The notes under the pieces are model-generated. The model was not told the origin of the DNA. It ran no database searches and saw nothing but the letters and a program-made list of their open reading frames with translations. Shown piece by piece: positions 22,953 to 32,996 of a stretch of 64,000 nt of DNA. This DNA is from Litoditis marina (Eukaryota > Nematoda > Chromadorea > Rhabditida > Rhabditidae), in NCBI GenBank assembly GCA_964036275.1, contig OZ038434.1, forward strand, positions 7,211,060-7,275,059, read 5' to 3'. Made by a program: the position numbers and the translations under genes. Position 1 is the stretch's first letter, and each line of letters starts with the position of its first letter.

Positions 22953-23692
22953 GATTAGTTTTTGTTCAAAGACATTAAAAAACAGTTTATTACAATTTTC
23001 TTCAAAGTACGTCGACCATTTCCCTAGATATTTGCATGAATTACTGAAGGGCAACACGTCTACAAGAAATTGAGTTCACGTTCCAGGAAAAAAATTGTTG
23101 AGAGGAGTTAGAGGACCCAACGTCTCGCAGAAATGGCTTCCGTGCGGGGCGGCGGCGGCGGCGACAAAAGTGTCCGCCTCCTCAAATCTGGGCATAGTTT
23201 TGCTCAAAATCGAAATTTCTTACACTGTTAAAAAGCCATAAAAAAGTTGAGGTATACGTATTTTTCAGGTGTGTCGTAAATTTGAATATTACGTGTGAGA
23301 CGACCGAAAATGGTCTCGCAAAAATTATGGATAGACCGGTTTTGTGAAAATAAAAATGAAAAAAGAGTTTAACGTGTAGTAGGAATCATTTTTCCAATGG
23401 AGAGCTCATGACAGGCGGGTACAGCTTGGTTTTCATTCCTATTCACATGTCTGAATGGCGGATTGGAAAAAAAAAAGCTCTATTTACGCACGGCGAACGG
23501 AGGTTCGATTCCTGCCTGGAGCACAAAATTTGCCATCACTTGAACGAGGTTACAACTACACAAACGTTCTGAACTACGGCGCGGTTTAAAACTCCAATAG
23601 AAAAACATGAAATTCCTTGTTTAGATTATTGTTCAAAAATATTATTTTTATCAAAAATGACCGTTACTTCGTAACCATAGGAAAAGAGTTCA

Positions 23693-24021
23693 ATTAGTAT
23701 AAAAAACGAGTGTAAAGAAAGTAAAGATTAGTTTTGTTTAAACATGTACAAGAAATATAAAAGAAGTCCAATAAAAATATTTTGAGGAAAATGCTAATCT
23801 CGCTTCTCTTGAAAACAACGGAGTATAAGATAGATTCTTGTGAGTCGCAAACAGAAGTTTTCTTCCGGTAGCAAAAAACTCGGTATCCTTTTTTTGAATT
23901 TTTAAACCGAGCGAGATTAGACTTTTCCTCGAAATATTTTTATTGGACTTCTTTTATATTTCTTGTACATGTTAGTACATAACTAATCTTTACTTTCTTT
24001 ACACTCGTTTTTCATACTAAT
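23693..24021. mobile_element. Foldback MITE (about 330 bases)
   Basis: The left arm ATTAGTATAAAAAACGAGTG... (23693 to about 23810) is mirrored by the right arm ending CACTCGTTTTTCATACTAAT. Within the arms, ACAAGAAATATAAAAGAAGT pairs with ACTTCTTTTATATTTCTTGT. No coding capacity. It is flanked by ordinary AT-rich DNA. Confidence 0.85.
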
Positions 24022-25939
24022 ATGACGTCTGTTTTTGTAAGGAAACTCCTCGGAAATCCCAACTGATAAAGGGACCGATCGTGTCTCGGAAAACCGAGCT
24101 GGATAAATCAGAAAGTTTTAACCACGCATGCGAGTTAAAAATGCTCAAACTGAATTTCAACAAGACTGGAGCAAACAGGAGCAATGTGTTAACACAAAGT
24201 CGTGGTTTTCTATATTTTCAATTTCTCAATTTCGTTCTTCACATCTCGTGTTGTGGTATGTTTTCCTATGGTTTGAAAATAATCTCGTAATTATATCGAT
24301 GGTACTTTAACTGTAGGTGTTTAACAAAAAATTGTTCACGTGAGTGAGAACACGCAATACTTGGAGGTGAACTGACATGATTCACTTATTTATCAATTCC
24401 ATGTCTAAAACTGTGTTCTGACAATTTCAAGTTCAAAAATGACTTTTTTCATACGTTTGCTCTAGTGTGATGTTCGATGTTCCACCATTAACAAATAGTA
24501 CGTTCTTGGAAAGTGATGAGTTTGGAATCTAATTTTTCAAGTCGAAGATCACTTTTTTTCTAACGGCACGAATAACATTTAACCAGACATTCAAGTTATG
24601 TGGCACATATTTGTAGTCATGAGCTTTATGGGAAGTTGCAGTTAAAAAAAAGTATTGAACTCATTGGAACCTGTCATTAAATTAACTATATAGTACGGCG
24701 CTCAGGGGGTGTCATTCCGTTATGAAGTTTCTCGATGGAGGACTCTTACCAAGCATTCTACTAAGTTATAGGGTTGTTGATGACATATATAGATCTTTAT
24801 AGTATTTTCTCCATGATCGATTTTCGAGGATAATACTACATGATTGTGTTTTTTTTTACATTTTCTGAGACATAAAAAAATGTGTATTGACTGTCGGAGA
24901 AAATGGTTGTTTTGATACCATCCCTATGTTTTTCATTTCGTTTGTGTAAAGCACAAGCTCATTAAAGCTCTTGCTAAACAGTACTGGTTAACGCATTAAT
25001 GATACCATCAGCCACTCATACCAAACACCAAAGTGGTGGTCCATTCACATATCTAATAGATTTTCGACATTTATGTAGGGTTCAATTGCATAGACAGTTC
25101 CTCTTTCTGGTTCATTGGAATATTTATGACATAACAGAGCGATTATCATCTAATTATATACTTGACTGGCAAGGTGGCAGAGATCTTACTGTATGATTCT
25201 GTTAAATACGGGTATCAGTAAGGCACAAATGATCGTCATCTCAATTTCCCGATGACCAACTATTGTTATGAGTACATTCCGGCGTCTCACTGAGATTTCA
25301 CTGCATGGAAAGGCTTCGCTCGCCTGAAACCCAAGTTTGGACACGTATTGAGATGATATGAAAATTTCTAGTAAGGAAAATTCCAAAGTTTTTTTTTTGC
25401 GTCTGCGAGAAAGTTGTTTCATTCATTCCTAATCACAGTTAACCACATATGCAGCCTACTGTATTTTTGCGATGTCTATGTATATCTCGATTCAATCAAT
25501 ACTGATTTAACCCATGTGGCATGGCTTGATCTGAATACCTCCAGATATGTTTCGAATTACAGACTGTGACCGCACTTGTTGAATTACTCGGATATTTAAT
25601 GAAAAATGAACTTGTATCTTCGGTAAATAACAAATTTTGCCTAAATCAATAATTGAGAACTGCTCAAGCGTTATAAATGTGCGTAAATGTATACAAAGAA
25701 GTCAGTTCTTTGAATGCCTAGCTAGTAGCGCCTGCTTCGTCAACCCACGCATACTACAATCTTCACAAGCATATTTTATCCTTGAGATTCAGATAGTAGA
25801 AGTGAACTTGTTTCTTCAGTTCGCTTTTTGAAAGAAAAATTCAACTTTAAAAAGAACGACATTTTCGCAACGATTTTTTATTAGTTGAAGCTTTTTTTCC
25901 CGTAGATCGTTGGAACCATAGTTAGTATCTTTTTGTGAA

Positions 25940-25950
25940 TTCCACGTGAG
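25940..25950 (+). promoter_or_regulatory. Candidate E-box (CACGTG) upstream of receptor A
   Basis: TTCCACGTGAG lies about 170 bases before the receptor A ATG. An E-box (consensus WWYCACSTGYY) is known upstream of C. elegans chemoreceptor genes and is linked to expression in ADL neurons. This site matches the first nine positions but not the final YY. Assignment is inference. Confidence 0.4.
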
Positions 25951-26120
25951 ACGGAACTATACAATTGTTGTCAATATTTCTTTTGGCCCTTGCGATCTTA
26001 CTTTCTCAACTGGTGAAACTGAATTTCTGTCAGCTACTCTCATTGAACATGTCCTCTTAAAAAGTATCTTGAAAAGTTGTTTCGCTGTCTTTGTTGGGAA
26101 AACTATCACTGTATTTCAGA

Positions 26121-29100
26121 ATGTGTCCGGAGTATGATAATTATTTGAACACATATTACTGGGCGATGCATTTTGCATCAGCTGTTGGTCTGCCCTTCAA
26201 CTTCTTCGGCATTTACTGTGTTATATTCAAATCTTCGCCTGATATGAAAACTTACCGGTGGTACCTTTTGAACCATCAAATATGGTGAGTTCACCTTTGT
26301 GTTTCAGTTCAACCAGTCTCTGAACATATTCACTGTAAAATCATTCCGTACATGTTGTTGTGAGTCAGAATTTAATCCGAAACTTAGTGGTATTAAAACT
26401 GGACGAACCATCACATAAAATAATGGAACTCATTGATAATTTTACACTTCTTATTGTAGAACCAAAATGTATCTCTCATCTTCAATAAATGTGTGGATTT
26501 GACTGACTGAGAAAACTGAGAAAATTTTCTTGATTTGTTGCAGGACCTCTATTCTAGACTTCTCACTGTCTACTCTTATTCTGCCTGTTTTCTTTTTCTA
26601 TCCGGTTCTGTCTGGTTATCCGATCGGCGTTTTTAACGCGCTCGGAATGTCAACAGAAGTAATTGCATATATTGGGTTTTGCAATGGTGGAGGTAGGGTT
26701 TTACTGATATTGTATTTACAGAACCAATCAATAGTTGTAGTTTGATCTCGAAACATACTTTGACACACGAATTTTCCCGAAAACCGATGAGATTTCACTA
26801 TAAATTCATCGGGATAGGAAAATATATCCCGTTGAGGATTTATTTCAAAAGAACAAATCATATATTTTTTGTAACACTCGAGTAAATTGGACCGTATGAA
26901 TTCAGTATCTTGACTACAAACCACACACAAGTAGCGGGAAAATGATGAACTATTATTTCTTAACTTCAAGGTTTCCGCATTTTTCTTTTGAAAAAAAATT
27001 TACATTCAGCGAGATGTATGTTTTTTTAGCTATGCTTGGTTCGACTATTATCGTATTTCTCTACAGACACCAATGCGTCGTACCGTACTATCATTCGAGA
27101 AAGTTATCGAGGTAGTTGACCAAACTGCTGTGCCTATTTTAACTGAAGAGCAATTTCGAAAGTTTTGTATTTTTTGAATTTGTCGGCCTTTGAACCGTAA
27201 TAAAACCATTCAAAGTCCAAGATTTCAAGATTTATTTAGTTTATTTCGTCCATATTACATAGAAACCGGTTTTAGGTACGGAAAAGATTCAGCTCTTTTC
27301 TGTTACAGTCATTACATTTCATAAACATTGACTCTACCTTCCAGATCACCCGCGTTTTACTCCCTGTTCATATTTTGTTTCTTTACAGTATATTGGGGTG
27401 TGGGCATATTTTGGGCATTGCCCAGCGATCAGACTGCCACAAACCTATTCTACTTTGAGGTTGGTGAGATCATCGTTTGGCTACGCGAACGTAGAAAAGG
27501 TTGTGATCATCCCTCAACCTGCAGTTACTTTCTGTTTGACGCGTTTATCATGTGATGTTTTGAGGTGATTCTCTGATATGTTCAGACGTAACACAACCAT
27601 AGTTGTTTTCCAAAGCTACCGATAAAAAAACAGTGAAGCGGTCCAACAAAAAAGTATGGAATGAAATGAGTATCTGATATTAACCCGTTATTACCAATTT
27701 ATTTCGTACCAATGTACCCAGTAGGGTTACGATGTACATGTTTCGATCTGATTCAGCGCGCGTTACGCCATTTCCAGGTATTCCGAGCTAACTAAATTAG
27801 CATCTCCATCTACTTTCCGTAATATCCCCAATTCTGAAGTTTTATTGCAGAAGTACCTGTGTGTGTCCGCAGACTTTTTGAGGGATAGCACGGTGGCCGT
27901 GGGGAAAACAGTGACTTCCCTCGTCTACTCAATGTTTGCATTCATTGTTGCTCTGACCGTTTTTGCTATTTTCTCACTAAGTATCGATGCTTTTCGACAA
28001 CTTCAGTCAGCCAGCTGTCAGATGTCAAAACGGACGGTCGCCATGCAGAAAATGTTCTTGAAGTCTCTGCTGCTCCAGGTATGCATTGGAATACACTAAG
28101 TTATTGGTGATTCATGACTCAAATATGAGAAATAAAAGTGCCATTCCGAATTATATTGTCACAATACAACAAAAATTGGACTTGACCGTTAGGGACGTAG
28201 TACTCCGATCGTTAAGTGACTTTTTTCAGATTGCGGTACCGGTTGTGTTACTTCTAATACCTTTCCTTACAGTGATTATCTCAATTTATTTCGAGTACCA
28301 CAATCCAAGTGAGTATTTGGCATGCTTCAATATTTCATTCGTGAAACCTTTATCTTTCCACCCGATATCCTTTTACTTATCTCTCCCTCTTTTTGTTCTT
28401 ATTATCAATTTCTGTATTTCTCTCCGTGTCTTTCTCTCTCCGCCCTTCTCTCCGAATTCTGTCAAAAAAAAGAATGATAAAAACCCATTATTCGCTCGAA
28501 GAACACTTGTTATTCATTCATTCCAGATATAGCCTACATTGTCATGTTACCAATGTCAACCCACGGTTTGGCTGGAACTCTAGCACTTTTGGTCCTCAAC
28601 GCTCCATACAGAAAGTTTGTCCTGAGGCTGCTGTCGTATATATGGCCGAGTTTGCGTAAGTTCCAACAATCAACGCACTATACTAGAAGTAAATTGAATT
28701 GTCACGTGAAGTTAGCATTCTAATTAGGAATCGTGCACTATCTATGTCATGGCACGTTTCTGAGTTCTGCTGTGTTTAAAATGTTTTACGTGACTGTGCA
28801 ATTGACTAACAGTATACTTTCACACTTCCCAAGTTGACTTGAGCAGAATGCTACGTGCGAATGAATACTATGTTTTGCAGGGGAAACATAGGATTTCCTG
28901 GAAAGATTTTGACAGCTTCAGAGTTCACGTACACAAATTCATCACATGCTAAATTGAGGTCGTAAACTAACTAACGGTAGACTTCCACGAGGAGTAGGTG
29001 AGGTATAATGTGTGAATCTCATGATGTTTACAAGAGATTACTATGTAGTCAACTGTTTGTTTTGAGTTCCTCAAATAATCAACATGAAATAAATTCATAA

Positions 29101-29226
29101 CAAACAAATAAATTACTTCTCATTTCAGAAGTACATACGATGGCTAGTTATGCCGGCCCCGCCACAGTCATTCATCACAGCAGAACACAGATTTTCCATA
29201 CTAAAGCTACTAGGACCGATCGATAA
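26121..29226 (+). CDS. Class-H-like serpentine chemoreceptor A
   Basis: Eight exons: 26121-26284, 26544-26692, 27030-27111, 27345-27459, 27851-28078, 28230-28308, 28527-28655 and 29129-29226, totalling 1044 bases and 347 residues. The ATG follows GTATTTCAG by one base, so the site may be an SL trans-splice acceptor; an upstream coding exon is not excluded. Landmarks are HFASAVGLPFNFFGIYC (TM1), KTYRWYLLNHQIW, SGYPIGVF after TM2, FLYRHQC (end of TM3), LPSDQ after TM4, MSKRTVAMQKMFLKSLLLQ before TM6, FEYHNPSN, then HGLAGTLALL and NAPYRKF in TM7. These fit Str-superfamily class H (srh) best. The tail carries SYAGPATVIHHSRT. No stop or frameshift is seen. Intron 7 holds a CACGTG-bearing MITE. An AATAAA signal is at 29292-29297, 66 bases after the stop. 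Likely a chemosensory receptor; the ligand is unknown. Confidence 0.88.
28679..28816. mobile_element. MITE family E, TATACTAG...AGTATA with CACGTG arms
   Basis: About 138 bases. The left end is TATACTAGAAGTAAATTGAA followed by TTGTCACGTGAA; the right end, TTACGTGACTGTGCAATTGA then CTAACAGTATA, is its imperfect inverse. Other copies: 40104-40232, 40498-40627 and 43080-43213, all in receptor introns. This copy is in intron 7 of receptor A. Confidence 0.78.
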
Positions 29227-29349
29227 TGGTACAACAACAAACTACATTTATGTTTATGAATGTATGAAATATTGCTCCAACAGTGTTTTTCAATAAATGA
29301 TCACACATTTACTTTTCCCACACCAAACCCTATCGTGCCCACGTCTTGA

Positions 29350-29581
29350 TGACGTTTCGGTCGTTATTTTTTTGCATACAGCAGAGGAAGTGCAATGGTA
29401 TGCAACTATCTGGGTCTTCAGATATAAGTTTACAGTAAGCTGTCATTAAGCAAACGACTAAAAAGCTTCTTCGTTTAGATATTTCACGCAAGACAGAACT
29501 CCCTCCAAAATTATAATATCTCTCAGAAGTTCATCCAACTGTATTAATTATTTGATTTTCACAATTCATCCATGCTCATAT
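29350..29581. other. Near-identical noncoding block downstream of receptor A
   Basis: From GACGTTTCGGTCGTTATTTT to CACAATTCATCCATGCTCATA the sequence is the same as 36716-36948 except for one T in a homopolymer. The sequences before and after this block in the two paralogues are visibly diverged, as are the coding exons. No long open frame, no terminal inverted repeats and no tRNA boxes are seen. A short stem GCATAC...GTATGC is present near its start. Function unknown. Confidence 0.7.
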
Positions 29582-29861
29582 TTTTTTGTAAAATAAAAAT
29601 ACGTTTAAGTTTTTTTTTCAATTCAATTTTAAATACCGTCATACAGTCGCACATTACTATCACTGGCAAACATTAATCGACTCAGAATACATACGTAAAT
29701 AACTATTTGAAAAAGTTCTCCCGCTTTACCCTTTATGTTTTTTGAGCGATTTAAATCGAAGATAATCAGTAGGAGCAAAATATCCTTTCAGAATCGCACG
29801 TTCAGCGTTCAACGTCACGTATATATCATCAACATGAGGGCTGTGAATCGAGTTGAACATT

Positions 29862-31619
29862 TTTTAGAGTTACGAGTTTTTCGAGTTCGGAAAAAAAACA
29901 GTTTCGAGTTCGGTGGTTCAGTTGCAGGATTTTATCGAGAGAAAAACCATAGTTTTCCAATGCCAGAAAATATTTTCTGCTAACGTGAAAATGAATTTCA
30001 GTGTGTTAAAAACTGATATTCAGCCCACATCTGACATGGAACAAAACCAAAAATTTTTTAAAAAAATTTCAAGTTTTGCTAGTTTACTGAAAACCGAGTT
30101 TTTCGAGTTCGAGTTTCTTGCGTTTCAGAAAAACGCGTTTCTCGAGTTTTTAGTCTAACTCGAAACTCTAACTATGGAATTCGGTGACGGGTCGCCGGCG
30201 AGGTCGCCGGCGATGTCGCCGGAAGGGGTTGATGGCGTGTCGCCGTTTTTCGGGTCGCCGGCGAGGTCGCCTGCGAGTCGCCAATTACCAAATGTGATTC
30301 TTTCGCTTTTTTAACAATGATCTTTCTAAAACAGAAAATATTTTTCAAAAGTAAATTAGCTTGTTAACGAGTCGAGAAACTATAATTGCGTACTAATCAA
30401 CTATACAATCATTATCTTGTTTAAACATCCATCTGTCACTCTCCGGAATCGAACCCACGACCTTCGGCGTAGTGCGGCGCGCACATCCTCTCGGCCATGC
30501 CGCTATGGTATAAGGAGCGCAACGAAGAGCTTAGTATTGCGCACCCAGAGCATTCAAAATAATGGCCGGAGTAACTAGTGATTGCAAATAAACTGTGATG
30601 ATTCAATTGCGATTTAAATCCGAGATTGTTGAAGAAGATCCCACTGTTTTTCGGTTATATCACGATATCAATAAACTGTCTTCAAAATAGTATTTCTTTT
30701 CCTAAAGTGATATGTTTTGGCCAAAATGGAGAGTATGTTTCGTAACAGATGTATACTACCTTCAATAATATCAAATAGTACCTCTCTACTTGACTGTTGG
30801 TTTTTAGTGAATGTATAGCTAAACAGCTGCTCTGATAAGTTCCAAACGCACTACACCGGCAGATCTCAAATGCGATCTCATGAGTTCTAGTCATAATTTG
30901 AGTGAAATGGAAGTTTATGTAAACATTCTATCTCACTCAAATTATGACATTATACCTTGTTACCAAGCATGGTTGGATCAAAACTCCCTTTTAATCGTGC
31001 TCCAACTAACTAGCTATCGAATCACGCTACTTGGCGAGTCGTCGGCGACAGTTTCCAAACTTCTTCTCAAAATCACTATTGAAAACGCACAAATCGCATC
31101 TTTCACTTTCGCACATGCTTATACCTCACAACAAACTGGAATAAAAATCTTGCTGTTACGAAAGGTTTCCAAGTTCGGCGACTCGCCGGCGATATGAGGA
31201 ACACATCGAAAATGGGTGGCGACTCGCCGGCGACAAGCTCTGTTTATTTTCCACGGTTCATATGAGTTATACAGGAAAAAGTCGTCTCTCGGTATCATTT
31301 TTGTCATAGCCGTTCAGTCTACCCACAAGATGCACTCAAACTTCTTTTGGGTGTTCTCGATGAAAAAATATTTTTTGGCTTCGGCGACTTGCCGGCGACC
31401 CCAGGGACAATGCGAAATGTTTGGCGACTCGCCGGCGACAACTTGGGAGCTTTGATGCAAGTGGCGACCCGCCGGCGACCTCGATGTGTCGCCGGCGACT
31501 CGCCGGCGGTATCCTGGCGACCCCTCCGTCCCGCCGGCGAGTCGCCGCCGAATTCCAGAGAAATTCCGAGTTATTTCAAGTTTTCTCGAAGTTCAAGTTC
31601 GAGGTTAACCACCCGAACT
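29862..31619. mobile_element. Foldback-type insertion rich in TCGCCGGCGA palindromes
   Basis: Compared with the same intergenic position downstream of receptor B (about 37440-37480), this segment is an extra piece of about 1.75 kb. The left part carries GAGTTCGGTGGTTCA (29906-29920) and GGAATTCGGTGACGGGTCGCC; the right part carries their inverses (GTCGCCGCCGAATTCC; TTAACCACCCGAACT). Both arms are packed with the core TCGCCGGCGA (about 30188-30290 inverted, and 31177-31550 direct, at least seven near-perfect GGCGACTCGCCGGCGAC units), in sharp GC contrast to the surroundings. No transposase is recognisable. A tRNA-like repeat is nested at 30424-30530. Confidence 0.72.
30424..30530 (-). repeat. 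tRNA-like sequence (degenerate, probably SINE or tRNA pseudogene)
   Basis: On the minus strand GCATGGCCGAGAGGATGTG resembles a Leu/Ser-type A-box, and GTGGGTTCGATTCCGG is a B-box. The T-stem is mismatched and no seven-base acceptor stem can be formed. It differs from the other SINE-like family in this window. Confidence 0.5.
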
Positions 31620-32914
31620 AACACAGATACACGGCTTTATGCCAATGTTTTATTCTCCTTTTGCAGCGGTTCGATGGACTTAGTAAACAGGATTAAAATA
31701 TATCCAAAAGATTAATCATTATTTGAGAGGGGGCTTTGGTTGAGAGGCCAAATGAGGGGTCACATCGGCGGACTTTTGATAGTCGGTCATTTGCCTTCTT
31801 TGTTGGAGGAATGATGATATCACCATGGCGGGGAAGAGGCAAGGTTGACCAGAATGCAACATGGTTTCTCGTAAATCTGCTGTATACTTTTGATTGAACG
31901 CGTTGGGTCTCGCGCGGAATTGTCATGTGAATGTCACGTGGACTGATCGAACGAATAAACAAGTTTTTCGTGCTCTCTGATCTCAATACAGTTGAAAGCA
32001 GCCCGAAAAAAAGCTCTGCTTAAATTGTGTTCCGGTCTCCTTGAACATTGCAGTATTTCGTTGTTGAAACCTCATATTATTTATAATTGTCGTTGAAGAG
32101 GACAATTTTGTTGACAGTTTCGGCGTTTTTCTTAAAAGCAAATATGGCACAACAGAGCGATTATCTTCTAATGATATATGTTGACGGTGAAGCAGTCACA
32201 GATAATTTGACGTGTTTCATGTAAACGGTAATTGTCACCAACAAGTTACGCGTGATCGTTGCCATTTCAAAGTGATGACGTCTGTTCACTAGACACAATC
32301 ATTGCTCGAAACGTTATCTGTTTGAAGTTACTTTGTAGTTCAAGAGTTTTCGAGAAAAAAAATTCGATTCTTTTTTTTGTTTTTTTTTCTTGTCGAAATC
32401 GAAAATCTGATTTTTTTTTATTAGTTTTTTTTTGTTTGACTGGGGCTACTGGTTTTGCGCTTCCTGATCAACGTCTGGAAATCGAGAATTTATGAATGAT
32501 CGATTTAAATGAATACGTATTCTCGTCGAATCGGTGTACAGCCTAGATTTTTCCTGTACCCGCATGTTTCTGCAAAGCGTGTGTATGTTTCATCGAAACG
32601 TTTCAGATTGCCCAGATGTTTTTGTACGTTGTATCGAAAATTACTAAGGCGCGCGCGGCTTTTCACAAATAAAAGAACCAACATTCAAGCATCAAATGAA
32701 ATTGTTTTCAGTTTATTAAGGATAGTGGTTATTTTCTATGTTCCATAAACCCACGCAAACTACAATATTTACATGTGACCTGCCCGAACCTTTTAATATA
32801 GCGTTCTGCCCTCTCCAAAGCTCCAAATCAAAGTCGTGTCAAATAGTGTGCATAACGAGATACGCAGAACGAAAACCGGCCGCCGAGAGGTTTAAACACA
32901 CGGCCTCCAGTCCA
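31620..32914. other. Intergenic flank between receptors A and B
   Basis: No gene. It is similar (roughly four fifths by eye) to 37480-38110 and in part to 25060-25160, for example AACAGAGCGATTATC and CACAGATAATT. This shows that flanks were duplicated with the receptor genes. It must hold the receptor B promoter. Confidence 0.6.
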
Positions 32915-32986
32915 TTTAAAGAAGGACGATTATGTGGACCATCCCGTGTCAACGGTCTTGCACCACATAATCGTCCTTCTTGAAGA
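32915..32986. mobile_element. Short copy of MITE family F (AAGGACGATTATGTGG) next to the receptor B start
   Basis: TTTAAAGAAGGACGATTATG at the left and CACATAATCGTCCTTCTTGA at the right form an inverted repeat of about 70 bases. Related full elements are at 33616-33735, 52512-52635 and 54575-54700. Receptor C has the uninterrupted site: CCTCCAGTCCGTTGAAAA, then AAGTTTCCAG and the ATG. The element therefore inserted about ten bases before the first-exon acceptor of receptor B. Confidence 0.8.
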
Positions 32987-32996
32987 AGTTTCCAGA

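Larger units (their letters stand above)
20054..25060. other. Gene-free stretch between receptor 2 and receptor A
   Basis: No exon series with matching phases or recognisable protein is seen on either strand. It contains repeats (a GC palindrome at 22929-22952, a short CGG run near 23149-23163, a foldback element at 23693-24021). A lone B-box-like GGTTCGATTCC occurs near 23502, without a matching A-box. From about 25060 the sequence begins to resemble the intergenic flanks of receptors B and C. Confidence 0.55.

Noticed and set aside
23480..23530. tRNA gene or SINE at the lone GGTTCGATTCC
   Set aside because: No A-box at suitable distance and no similarity to the other SINE-like copies.
31347..31715. 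122-codon open frame over the TCGCCGGCGA array
   Set aside because: The frame follows the GC-rich repeat. There are no splice signals or recognisable domain.
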